DNA of 59,173 nucleotides from Glomus cerebriforme. Lineage: Eukaryota; Glomeromycota; Glomeromycetes; Glomerales; Glomeraceae. Numbering within the stretch: the stretch's first letter is position 1; each line of letters opens with the position of its first letter. The stretch is from the NCBI GenBank assembly GCA_003550305.1, contig QKYT01000386.1, positions 28,473 to 87,645 of the forward strand, given 5' to 3'. Below the pieces are notes generated by a model. That model was given only the letters and a program-made list of their open reading frames with translations, had not been told where the DNA came from and made no database searches. Position numbers and translations under genes: made by a program. This document shows, one piece after another, positions 23,083-33,750 of the stretch.

Positions 23083-25290
23083 TTTTTTTTATTATTATTA
23101 TTATTATCGAAAAAAAATTTTGAACAAGATCTCGGACAAAAAAAAAATTTATTTTTATGAATAAAAAAAATTAAACACTAAGAGTAAAGGTACCAAGAGA
23201 CCGTGAAAAAAAAGAAAAAAAAAAGACCTTTTTTTTTTGCAAAAATAAAAAAAAAGAAAAAAGTAATATTATTTATTTATTTTCTCTTGGGTCAAAAGAG
23301 TTTTAACCTTTCCTCTTAGTGAAATAGTTTGTGTATGTGTGGAGGAAAATATTTGTTGTTTTTTTTAAAAAAAAAAAAAAAGAAAATAATTTTAGGGCGT
23401 GCGGTGGTTGATATACTTTTTTTCCCTGTAAAATGATATAATCAGTTTTTAATAACAATGTTAATCAATGTTAATTTATACTTTAAAATAAAATAAATGT
23501 CGATTTTATCTTTATTTGGAAAAGTTTTTGGGTGCGATGATTTTTTTTTGAGCATCATCATTTTGACTAAATTGCGATTAACCTGCGCCTGTAATTTACG
23601 GAAAAAAATTCCTTTAATCGGTTAGTTTGGCGTAACGTTTGTGTCAATTAAAGCTCGCCATTTCGTGCTTGGTTACAATAAAAATAAACATTCATTTTAC
23701 CCCACATTCCTTTATTATAAGTATGACAAAAGTAAAAAAAAGTCTTGATAAATGATAAATGTAGTAAAAAAAATGAATAATAATTTGTGATAGCTTTTAT
23801 TTATCGTCCTTTATATTTCGTACGACTTGGTCGGTACGACAAAAATAATTTATAATCCAGGAAATTTCAAAAAAAAAATTTGCAAAAACATACTTCTATT
23901 TCGTCATTTGTTTTTTTGTTGACAATTTTTTAAATTATTATCATTTTTATCATTTTTTTTTTTTTTTTTTCGAGGCGAAGTTTCAACGCGTTTATTGCGT
24001 TTATTGCTTATTATACTTATTGCAACATTTTAAGCTCAAATTACATTATTACATTGTTACACATTACATCATAGAGTATGGTTCGGAATAATATGTCACC
24101 CCCACGTATTGGTTATTCACACAGCCTATCTTCCCTTTATTAACCCCGCCAAAAACCCGTCATATTCCCGCCAAGCAAAATTGATATTCCCATGTTCATA
24201 TGATCCTCATTCACAACAAGTCCAGAACTTTACATTGTATATTTAACATCCAATTCGAGGGGGGGAAATAAAACTTTAAGATTGCATCATTTAAATAAAA
24301 TAATGTACCTTTTTTTTTAAATTTGTCACAATAGGATAAACTAAAAAATTTTTTTCGGTAGGTTCACAAATATGTCAAATAAAAAAAAAACTCACTAAGC
24401 TGTTATTGATTTTATTAAAATCTGTTATTATATAACCTTAATTTCAAACACAAAGTTTCTATTTTTGGAAGATTATGACTATTAATGATAGAATTTTGAT
24501 GAAAACGAGATTCCATCCTTTCTTTAATAATTTTCCAAAGGGAAAAAAAACTTCCCAACGAAACTATAAATTCTAGTTTCAAGCTTTTAAAGATTTAAGC
24601 GTGTGAAATAATTTTAGTATTGCGTTACCATCGGAAGATTCATTTTTGACCATAATTTTTTCTCTTTTTTCACCCTGCAGAATTTTGGTTAGTCACCGAA
24701 CCAATCATTTTTTTTAAAAAGAAAAAAAGTTTTAATGGATTTACATTACGTATTCTGCAAGTTTAATACCTCATCTATATAAAGAAATATATGGACCTTT
24801 CTATTTAATATTTTCTTTACCTTTAATGAAAAGTAGATTGGTAAGCGAGAAAGTCCTTTGGGAATATTTTTGTTTACATAAACATATTTATTATTATTAT
24901 TATTATTATTTTTCTCAAAAAAAAAAATAGTTACGAAAAACGTGTTTAAAAAGTTGTACTCGGTTTCGTAACCTTCTAGAATAATCATTGTAAAATATAT
25001 TCTACAGCACGTGATCTGCAAATAATCACTAATTTGTATTAGATAATAAGATAATAATCGATCATTTATTTGTGTTATAGAGATGGGCGTAAAAAAAAAA
25101 TTTACATATTCATATATAAATTTATCAATAACAGATAATGTCCAAAATAATATAATAAAAACTACTTGTTTAACGGCAAAAAAAAATTTTTTTTATTTAT
25201 GTAAGGAAATTAAAATCATTTTTTTAAAAAAATGGGATTGTCAATCCTTTTTGAATGAAAATTTTTCTTCTTTAAGATAATAACTTGATT
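23083..25290. other. Upstream region of the Ecl1-like gene
   Basis: No second gene was assembled. The region has long poly-A and poly-T tracts near 23,085-23,390 and a G+C-richer block at 24,070-24,270 with CCCGCCAA and CCCCCAC motifs. Two open frames (24746-25021 minus, 25083-25280 plus) have homopolymer-driven composition and no recognised motif, so I treat them as chance. Confidence 0.5.
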
Positions 25291-27364
25291 TTATTTCTTT
25301 TGGTCATTTAAATGATTTGTTTTTGGTTAAATTAAATTTTTAATTAAAACCTGTTTTTCTTCAGGTTTTTTTTCTTTAGAATACTTTTACTAATAAAGAA
25401 TAGTTTAAATGTAATTAAATTTGGAAATTGATTTAACTAAAAATAAATCAATTTAAAATATATAAATTGATTTTTAAAAATAAATATCCAATAAAAGTCA
25501 TTATTCAATTTAATTAAATATTTTTATTGGAAAATAAAGTTAATTTTCTAAAATGTAAATAAATGACTTTATTAAATTTACTTTTAAAAATTTATATATT
25601 AAATTAATGATAATAGAATAAAATAAAATAATTAGCATTTAAAGCAGTTATTGCTAAAAAAGAAATTATATTTGTGCTTGATATTTATAATTATAATTAG
25701 TTAATTATAAAAAATAAATTTTATTAATTTACTTATTATTAATTATTATTCCTTTAAAATAAGGTAAAAAATTAACTTTTAAAATTTTTGATTTTTTAAG
25801 ATATTTTAAGATCCAATGATCATAAATAAATAAAATATAGTTTGTTAGATTTCTCTATCTTAATGAGATGCATTTAATGGTAATGATTTTATATTTAAAG
25901 AATTAATATAAAAAAAATATCTTACTATATAATGATCATAAAAAAATAAATTTTATTCCATTAGATTCGTTTTATTAAAATATATAATTTTATATTTCTT
26001 ATAATATCTCAATTTAAAGAATTTAATTTCTATTTATGATAATTTGCTGATCATTAATATTTAAAAAATCACTAATTAATCAGATTTTTTCTTTGATTTT
26101 TACTTAGATAATATTATAAAATTTATTATAAAATATTATTTTTTTAATAAAATATTTTAAATGTACTTAAAAATAATTTTAATTATTAAAAAGTTATCTG
26201 TATATTGGTTTTCTTTTGTGATTTTTTTATTTGTAAAAAGTTAGCTATATATTAACTTACTTTTTATATACTCTTTTTATTATCAAAAAATTATTTATAT
26301 ATTAACTTATTCTTGCATTTTTTTTATTATCAATAAGTTATTTATGCATTTATTTAACACTATATTCTTTTTATCTTAAGAAATTAAATTAATATTAGTA
26401 TCTTTTTGATTACTTTTGATTATTAAATTTTGTTATTTATATTTTTTTTTATTTATTACCAAAAAAAATTGCAAAATTGGATATCAAAAAATACAGTAAA
26501 TCTGCAATGCATGTTCAATTTTAGTTAATATTATTATAAAATATAATATTTTTATGCAATTTTAAACTAATTAAAAAGTTTATATTTATATTAAAAGCAT
26601 TTTAATAATACTAAATTTATATAAATTAAATAACTAAATAGTAAAAAATTTTGCATTAAAATTTAAATATATTTTTAAGTATAAATGCAAATTATAATTA
26701 CAGTATATTTTTGTTATATTTTATTATATTTTTAAAATATGCTTATTTTATGTATATTATATAAATATATTTTTAAAATATTTATATTTATACTTTGATT
26801 ATAATTATAATAATAAGTATAATAATATGATCTTATTTTAAGGTAAATTTTTTACTAAATTACTTTTTAAAATAGAATTTATTATAAAAAAAAAGCATTT
26901 TATTTGATTCATTTTATTTTTGTATTATTTTTTTTTGGATACTATAAATACTTTAGTAAAAATAAAATTTCAAGATAAATCAAAATTTTTTATGATATTT
27001 TTAATATATATTTAATATATATATAGTATGTATTAAAAAATGATTATTTTTAGGTTATCTAAGATATTTAAAGTAAACTATTTAAGAAAATCTATTAAAA
27101 ATCTAAAAAGATTAAATTATTATTAAATTATTATCTTTTTTAATCAAAATTTTTTTAAAATAGATCTTTTTAAAAAACTAATTTTTCTAATAATATTACA
27201 TTTTTAAATATTATTTATTTATATATAAATTATATATTTTATATATTAATATTATTAATCTTTTATATTATTTATATAGAATTTACTATTATTTTTTCTA
27301 ATAAAATTTACATTTTTTTACTAACTACAAATTTTTTATAAATTTACTTTTTATTAAGAAAAAA
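25291..27364. other. A+T-rich desert
   Basis: No gene. A degraded copy of the palindromic repeat (TTAGATTTCTCTATCTTAATG and a second copy around 25955-25985) lies at 25800-26000. Otherwise low-complexity A/T. Confidence 0.6.
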
Positions 27365-28553
27365 GTAATTTATCGCCATGGCAATGCATTGCCACCCTAT
27401 CATGTTAAGGTGTTCCATCAACTAATTAAATCAAAATTATGTACGGTATCATATAAAAGTTTATTATTAGAGGTTTTTTTAATGATCATTTTGATTTATA
27501 TTCACCTATAATAAACTTCCTATTAAAATCGATACATTTTTAAACTTCAATTACTTTAACTTCTTCTCATTAATTTCTTTCTAAATTTCACAAAAGTATT
27601 CTAATAAACAACTGTTTCTTTAACGTGACACCTTGCTTTTTTTAAAAAAAGCTATTCATATCTCAAAAATAACTAAATAGATATTTCTGAACAGTTCTTC
27701 TATAGGAAAAGTTTCTTGTTCTAAAACATTTTCAAAAAAACAAGATGTCACATTGTTCCTAAGGTCATTTAAACTTTATTACTACATAAAAATTATTAAA
27801 AGTCCATGAATTAAATTTTCCAGATTTTTGAATTATTTAACGGAAAGACTTTTACACTGTCAAAAAGTTCCAGAAGCAAAGAAAAAATCAGCTATTACAT
27901 AGCTTAAATCTAAATATAATTTTACAAGATGATGCAGAGAAAATTGCAAAAGCAGATCAATTATTTGATAAATATTTTCATAAAAAAAATTAGTAACTTT
28001 GTAATTGTATTTATAAACTCTATATAATAAATCACTGTAATATATATTGCAATTTTTAAATATCTGGCCAATTGATCTAAATAACTGGTAAATTAAAATG
28101 ATCATCAAAAAAACCTCTAATAATAAACTTTTATATGATATCATACATAATTTTGATTTAATTAGTTAATGGAACACACTATCACGTGATTTATTATATC
28201 ACGTGACTTATATTATATAATAATTTGTCACCCCTGTATCACACCATAGTTTTCCATTTTTACTATTTATTCTAGGGACTTAGAATTTTTTCAGTGTGAT
28301 AAATATTATTTGTCACATGTTATTCATCACATGTTTAATTTTGCCCAAATTTTATAACGCTGGCCAAAATATCCTTATTTGGATATTAAGTAACATTACA
28401 CGATCCAAAAAAGCAAATTTTGTTTCTCTCAAAAATTGAAAAGTTAGATTACACAATATTTTTAAAAAGGCAATTTCATTGCAAATCATTTAATTCTGGC
28501 CGGAATTATGAATCACGTGACACTAGCGATGCATCGCCATGGCGATAAATTAC
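27365..28553. mobile_element. Composite foldback element with CGCCATGGCG-containing ends
   Basis: The ends GTAATTTATCGCCATGGCAA... (27365-27390) and ...GATGCATCGCCATGGCGATAAATTAC (28528-28553) are inverted with 24 of 26 bases equal. A second, longer pair of arms lies inside: 27410-27499 against 28090-28176, nearly identical over about 88 bp (TTATTATTAGAGGTTTTTTT and inverse). On the right, about 350 bp containing two TCACGTGA-type sites and ATTCTGGCCGGAATT separate outer and inner arms, so something was inserted there or lost from the left. A third small inverted pair (GTGACACCTTG at ~27625, CAAGATGTCAC at ~27740) lies in the core. No transposase reading was found. Confidence 0.65.
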
Positions 28554-28785
28554 AAAATCCTTTTATTAATTATTATTTAAATATTTATATGATAATTAAT
28601 TTTTATTTTAAACTTTTTTACTAAAATATATATCTTTTAATATATTACTTATATATATTATGCATCAAATAATGATTTATATTAAATATCAACTATATTT
28701 TTTAAAGAAGGTTATTTGACTTATTTCTATAACTATAAATCTGATTGGATTAAAATTTTAAAATTATATATCTTTTTTTTTTTTT

Positions 28786-29520
28786 NNNNNNNNNNNNNNN
28801 NNNNNNNNNNNNNNNNNNNNNNNNNNNNNNNNNNNNNNNNNNNNNNNNNNNNNNNNNNNNNNNNNNNNNNNNNNNNNNNNNNNNNNNNNNNNNNNNNNNN
28901 NNNNNNNNNNNNNNNNNNNNNNNNNNNNNNNNNNNNNNNNNNNNNNNNNNNNNNNNNNNNNNNNNNNNNNNNNNNNNNNNNNNNNNNNNNNNNNNNNNNN
29001 NNNNNNNNNNNNNNNNNNNNNNNNNNNNNNNNNNNNNNNNNNNNNNNNNNNNNNNNNNNNNNNNNNNNNNNNNNNNNNNNNNNNNNNNNNNNNNNNNNNN
29101 NNNNNNNNNNNNNNNNNNNNNNNNNNNNNNNNNNNNNNNNNNNNNNNNNNNNNNNNNNNNNNNNNNNNNNNNNNNNNNNNNNNNNNNNNNNNNNNNNNNN
29201 NNNNNNNNNNNNNNNNNNNNNNNNNNNNNNNNNNNNNNNNNNNNNNNNNNNNNNNNNNNNNNNNNNNNNNNNNNNNNNNNNNNNNNNNNNNNNNNNNNNN
29301 NNNNNNNNNNNNNNNNNNNNNNNNNNNNNNNNNNNNNNNNNNNNNNNNNNNNNNNNNNNNNNNNNNNNNNNNNNNNNNNNNNNNNNNNNNNNNNNNNNNN
29401 NNNNNNNNNNNNNNNNNNNNNNNNNNNNNNNNNNNNNNNNNNNNNNNNNNNNNNNNNNNNNNNNNNNNNNNNNNNNNNNNNNNNNNNNNNNNNNNNNNNN
29501 NNNNNNNNNNNNNNNNNNNN
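28786..29520. other. Assembly gap (735 N)
   Basis: All bases are N. It lies within the LINE-type insertion, next to a poly-T run, which probably caused the assembly break. Open frames that cross it are artefacts. Confidence 0.99.
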
Positions 29521-29724
29521 GATCTGGTGAATGTTCTGGAACGCCGATGTCGAATGGATGGAACGTAGGGAATAGAAAAGAAGCCAATTCCTATCGTCGT
29601 CAGTAATGGTATTATGTGTGAAGTAATCTTTGAGGAAAGTGAGGAGCGCGTCAAGCTGGGCGTTACAATTATCGGAATCTTTGAAAGGGTTCCAATTGGT
29701 AATGAATTGTGAAAGATTGGCAAA
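29521..29724 (-). pseudogene. Partial retrotransposon-type ORF, 68 codons
   Basis: On the minus strand the frame from 29724 to the gap is fully open: FANLSQFITNWNPFKDSDNC, then a helical stretch with QLDALLTFLKDYF and DDDRNWLLFYSLRSIH. Its G+C content is much higher than the flanks. It begins without a start next to the target duplication, so it is a 5'-truncated coding piece. I do not recognise the exact domain; a LINE ORF fits the flanking structure. Two other frames are also open here, but with less natural composition. Confidence 0.45.
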
Positions 29725-29752
29725 TTTTTTTTTTTTTTAAAATTATATATCT

Positions 29753-30639
29753 ATAAATATAATAAATAATTTTGCTTAATTAACCAAATATATTAATATG
29801 TATTAAAAATTTTAAAGTATATTATATATAATATATAAATCATTTTTTATTAATTATAATCTTTATATAAAAATTTCAGAATATATCAGTCAGTAAAAAT
29901 GTCACAAAATTAAAAGGAAATTTTTTGTACTATAATATTATAATAAAAATTTTTAGCATAATATTGTCTTTAGGTATATATTACGTATATATAATTTTAA
30001 TTGGCTAGAATTAGTTAAATTGGTTAAAAATCATCGATCTTTAAATCATAATGCTGGCCAAATTTTTCGTAATTCTGGCCGAATTTATAATGCCAGTTCA
30101 AATTTAGTTAAAATCGAAAATTTTAAGTTAGCATTTATATAATATAATACAATTTTAAACAATTATTGGTATGCTTGTTAAGGTCTTAAAAATATTTTTA
30201 AATATTTAAAAAATGTAAAACTCAAGTTTATTCAGTTCAATCTATCCTAAGAAAGTTGATCATTTTTTATTTATTTATATAGTAAATAAATAAAGCTTTT
30301 ATATTTTTACAAAAAAAGATATATTTTTACAATGTAAATAATTATTTACATATTTGTAAGAACTTCTTCAAGACTTTAAAATTTAGTTTATTTTGTTCAA
30401 TTTTTCCTTTCTTTCAATATTTGTTTATTCATATAGTAAATAAGTAAATAAAAAAATTTCTTTTAACTCTTGTTAAGTTTATAAAATTTATAATATTAAA
30501 CCTTGAAATTGATAATAATTCTATGTTATTACAAAGATTTGGCTTGAAAAATATTAGAAGAGATAATGAAAATAAAATATTTAAAGCATTATTTGAAGAG
30601 AATAATTTTAACTAACTTTTTTTTAGGTTTAGCAATGTA
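29753..30639. other. A+T-rich intergenic with GGCC palindromes
   Basis: No gene. Around 30,050-30,110 are ATGCTGGCCAAATTT and TAATTCTGGCCGAATTTATAATGCC, resembling the internal motifs of the elements at 11,540 and 28,490. Confidence 0.5.
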
Positions 30640-33600
30640 TTAACTGACATGTTAATTCATAAAAATGATAAAGATAGTAAAATAGAATCACAGTATGCAG
30701 GTAAATATGATAGTGATATTGAAGAAGAATTAAAACAAAACAATGACAGTAATAATAAACAAAATTCTAATAATAAGTATAAAGAAGAAATAAATAAAAT
30801 AATTCTAATTAATACAGACGAAGGGTCCAATTGCAAACATTCTGTTTTATTATTAATATCTTATGTGATTATTGATAATATTTAAGATATAATTAAATAA
30901 TGTAGTGAAACTTACAAGCTTAGAAAAATTTGAAATTTATATGAAATATGGCAAATAGACCAAGATGCAGTTCAACAAATCAACAATAATTATTTAAAAT
31001 TAGGAGTTTGTAATTCACATTTCTTATATGATCAAATCAAATTCATAATTCCAAAGACAAAATATCAAAAAAATTTACAATTTCAGATGCTATAATTCAA
31101 CATCGAAGATATATAGGATGCTAATTTTCTTTAGCCAAAAGGAAGAATATAGTAACCATTTTTGGTTGGTTAATGGATGAAATATTTAAGTAATTTGTAA
31201 TGAATTAGTATATTGTAATGTATTGAAAGAAACTTTTATATCAAAATACTTTTTAAAAACAAAGAAATTAAAATATATCTATTGTATTTATTATAAACAA
31301 TTGGATAGGCATATTCACAAATACATAGATTAAGATAAAAAATTAAATTGTATCCAAAATAAATTGCATGAATAAGATATTACAAAAGAAATCAACTTTA
31401 TTGCAAATTAACTTATTAAAATTTCTCATACATGCAAAGATTTTTAAAAAAAAGAAATTTTGAATTCTATTGTAAAAGCTGTTCTCACTTTTCTTTTCAC
31501 ATCTCTAACTAAAACTAACATCATCATTAACTATATCATTATTATTTATAGATCTAATAAAACTCCTAGTCTTTTTCTTATGCAAACTCTTTTTCTTGAT
31601 ATATTCGTTTACAATAAACTACAAAATGTTAATATAGAAACAATTGACTGTGAAAGTTTAAAATGAAAATTTGGAATTAAATTTTGGAAATTACATAAAG
31701 CAACAAATGAAAAAAAAGATTTATTGAGCTCACCAGGATCACCTTTCAAATATTACTATGTCTTTCTAAATTTTATCATAGAGTTTTTTTAGAGAATATT
31801 AATAAAGACCTTTAAATAAAAACTTGCTATTAGTAATAGAAAAAGAAAGTAATAAGAACAAATCATGGAAATTTTGTCTGAAAATATAGTTACAAAAATA
31901 GTTACCTTTTTTGTTTTTGTTTTTACTGGTATAACTTTTCCTTTATATAATATTTGGTTGACTAATATGCTAAGCAGTTTGGCATGCAAACTAAAATTAT
32001 TATTATCACTTAACCAGCTTCTTACTTTATGGAATGTAATTGAATATAGCAAACATTATGAATGAAATCAAGAAAAAAAATGAATTAATAATACTATTCT
32101 TACACAAAAATTATACTGAGAATTAGATATATGGAATTAAACTTTGAAAATCACATGAAATAATAAATGAAAAAAAAGATTTATTGAACTCACTAGGATA
32201 CTTTTCAAATATTACCATGCCTTTCCAAATTTCATCACAGAGTTTTTTTAGAGAATATTAATAGAAATCTTTAAATGAAAACTTACTATTAATAATAAAA
32301 AAAGAAAGTAGTGAGAACAAATCATGAAAACTTTGTCTGAAAATACAGTTACAAAAATAGTTACCTTTTTTGTTTTTATTTTTACTGGTATAACTTTTTC
32401 TTCATATAATATTTGGTTGACTAATATGCTAAGCAATTTGGCATGCAAACTAAAATTATTATTATTACTTCATTAGTTTCATATGTAATTGAATATAGCA
32501 AATATTATAAATGAAATCAAAAAAAAAAATGAATTAATAATACTATTCTTACACAAAAATTATACTGAGAATTAGATATATAGAATCTTGCAATAATTAA
32601 TAGCATTAATTTTAAATAAAAACTTTTTCTTTTGAAAATATACTGTATATGACATTATTAGAAACAGCTTATATGTGACCTTAAGAATAGTATTCCAGTC
32701 AGAAATTCCCAATTATCTAGTAACATATCAGGAAGAAGTAACTATTTTGGAAAAAGACATTCACATATTTAGTATAAATCTTACTATATAAGAAGTTTTA
32801 GATAGATTTCAAAGTATATTAGAAAAATTGTTAGATTTTTAAAGAACAAGCAAATGAAGGAACTTTAGAATATAACCAAAACTTTGATACAGAAATAATT
32901 AAAAAAGTAATATTAGAAGAATTTGAACATGGATGTCAAGGTTTTTCTTTACACATTATAATCCTTGAATTAGGAGATAATTTAAACTCAGACCAAGTAC
33001 TTTTAGAAGTTGCCAATATGTATAAAACTGATTTTAATTTACTAAAAATTGCATACTTCGATATCATTGCTGATGAAGCAATTTTTTATTGTTTAGTTAG
33101 ATATTAAACATAATAGTCTCAATTAAAATCACTGTTTGGCCAGTAATATACCTCAAAAGATTTTTGCTTGATTCTAATTGTATTGTTCTCCAGTTATGGG
33201 CTTTTAAATTTAGCAAAAGATTAGATGTTTAATTCTAAACAAGTTTGAAGCAGCTGTTGACTACTGAATGATATTTAGAATTTTAAATATTTTGTAAATG
33301 GCAATAGAATATCTATAAATATATATATAAAGAAAAAAATGTTAATTTGTCTGAGATAATAAATGAAAATACTGATATTAATATTTTGCTAAAAATTAGG
33401 TATCTTTATTATCAGTGGGCTGGAATATAGAAAACTTATCAAATAGAAATGAGAATTAGAAATCATAATTTGTAATGAAATACTCTTGCTGCAGCATTAC
33501 CTCTTTTTTTAAATGCAGGTAAATTCAACTATATAGTAGCAATCACTCAACACCTTTTTATATTAATTAAATATCTAAAATTAAACAAAATTTTACAATA

Positions 33601-33750
33601 TGTTAGATCATTCAGAATACTGAGAAACATTGATAATAGAAATGAAAATCAAAAGCTCAATTTTAGATATCTTTTTTATAATCAAGAGATGAAAATGCTA
33701 TATCATTTAATACAGTGTAATATTTTCGTAATAAGATAGAAACTCATTAA
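30640..33750 (+). pseudogene. Decayed multi-copy family gene (DUF6589-like), with internal duplication
   Basis: A broken reading can be traced for 3.1 kb on the plus strand. In order: acidic/Asn-rich start (YDSDIEEELKQNNDSNN, ~30710); KLGVCNSHFLYDQIKF (~31005); LTFLFTSLTKTNIIINY (~31487); LLSSPGSPFKYYYVFLNF (~31725); KIVTFFVFVFTGITFPLYNI (~31895); LLTLWNVIEYSKHYE (~32020); EEFEHGCQGFSLHIIILELG (~32915) to NLLKIAYFDIIADEAIFY (~33035); YTSKDFCLILIVLFSSYG (~33150); YLYYQWAGIWKTYQIEMRIR (~33400); AGKFNYIVAITQHLF (~33515). The block order, especially the (G)Q-W/Y-TSKDF motif, fits a large Rhizophagus family that I believe carries DUF6589, whose function is unknown. Many stops and frameshifts make it dead. 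A 460-bp part is duplicated in tandem. Confidence 0.55.
31672..32585. repeat. Tandem duplication of ~460 bp inside the pseudogene
   Basis: The segment 31672-32131 recurs at 32132-32585 with roughly 90% identity. Both copies begin TGGAATTAAA and share TTGGTTGACTAATATGCTAA and ACTATTCTTACACAAAAATT. The copies encode the same part of the family protein twice, so the duplication arose in place. The two minus-strand open frames (31789-32052, 32248-32448) are complements of the same unit. Confidence 0.9.

Larger units (their letters stand above)
28774..29734 (-). mobile_element. LINE-type insertion on the minus strand, mostly assembly gap
   Basis: The insertion is bordered by an 18-bp direct repeat, TTTTAAAATTATATATCT, at 28756-28773 and 29735-29752. 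A T-run follows the left copy, which reads as a poly(A) tail on the minus strand. Between them lie 735 unknown bases and a 200-bp G+C-richer coding piece. Size is uncertain because the gap length may be nominal. Confidence 0.65.

Noticed and set aside
28716..29723. Three long open frames across 28716-29723 on both strands
   Set aside because: They consist mainly of unknown bases from the gap; only the ~200 bp at 29521-29724 carry information.
31789..32448. Two similar minus-strand ORFs taken as a duplicated gene
   Set aside because: The similarity is due to the 460-bp duplication; the plus strand carries the recognisable family motifs.
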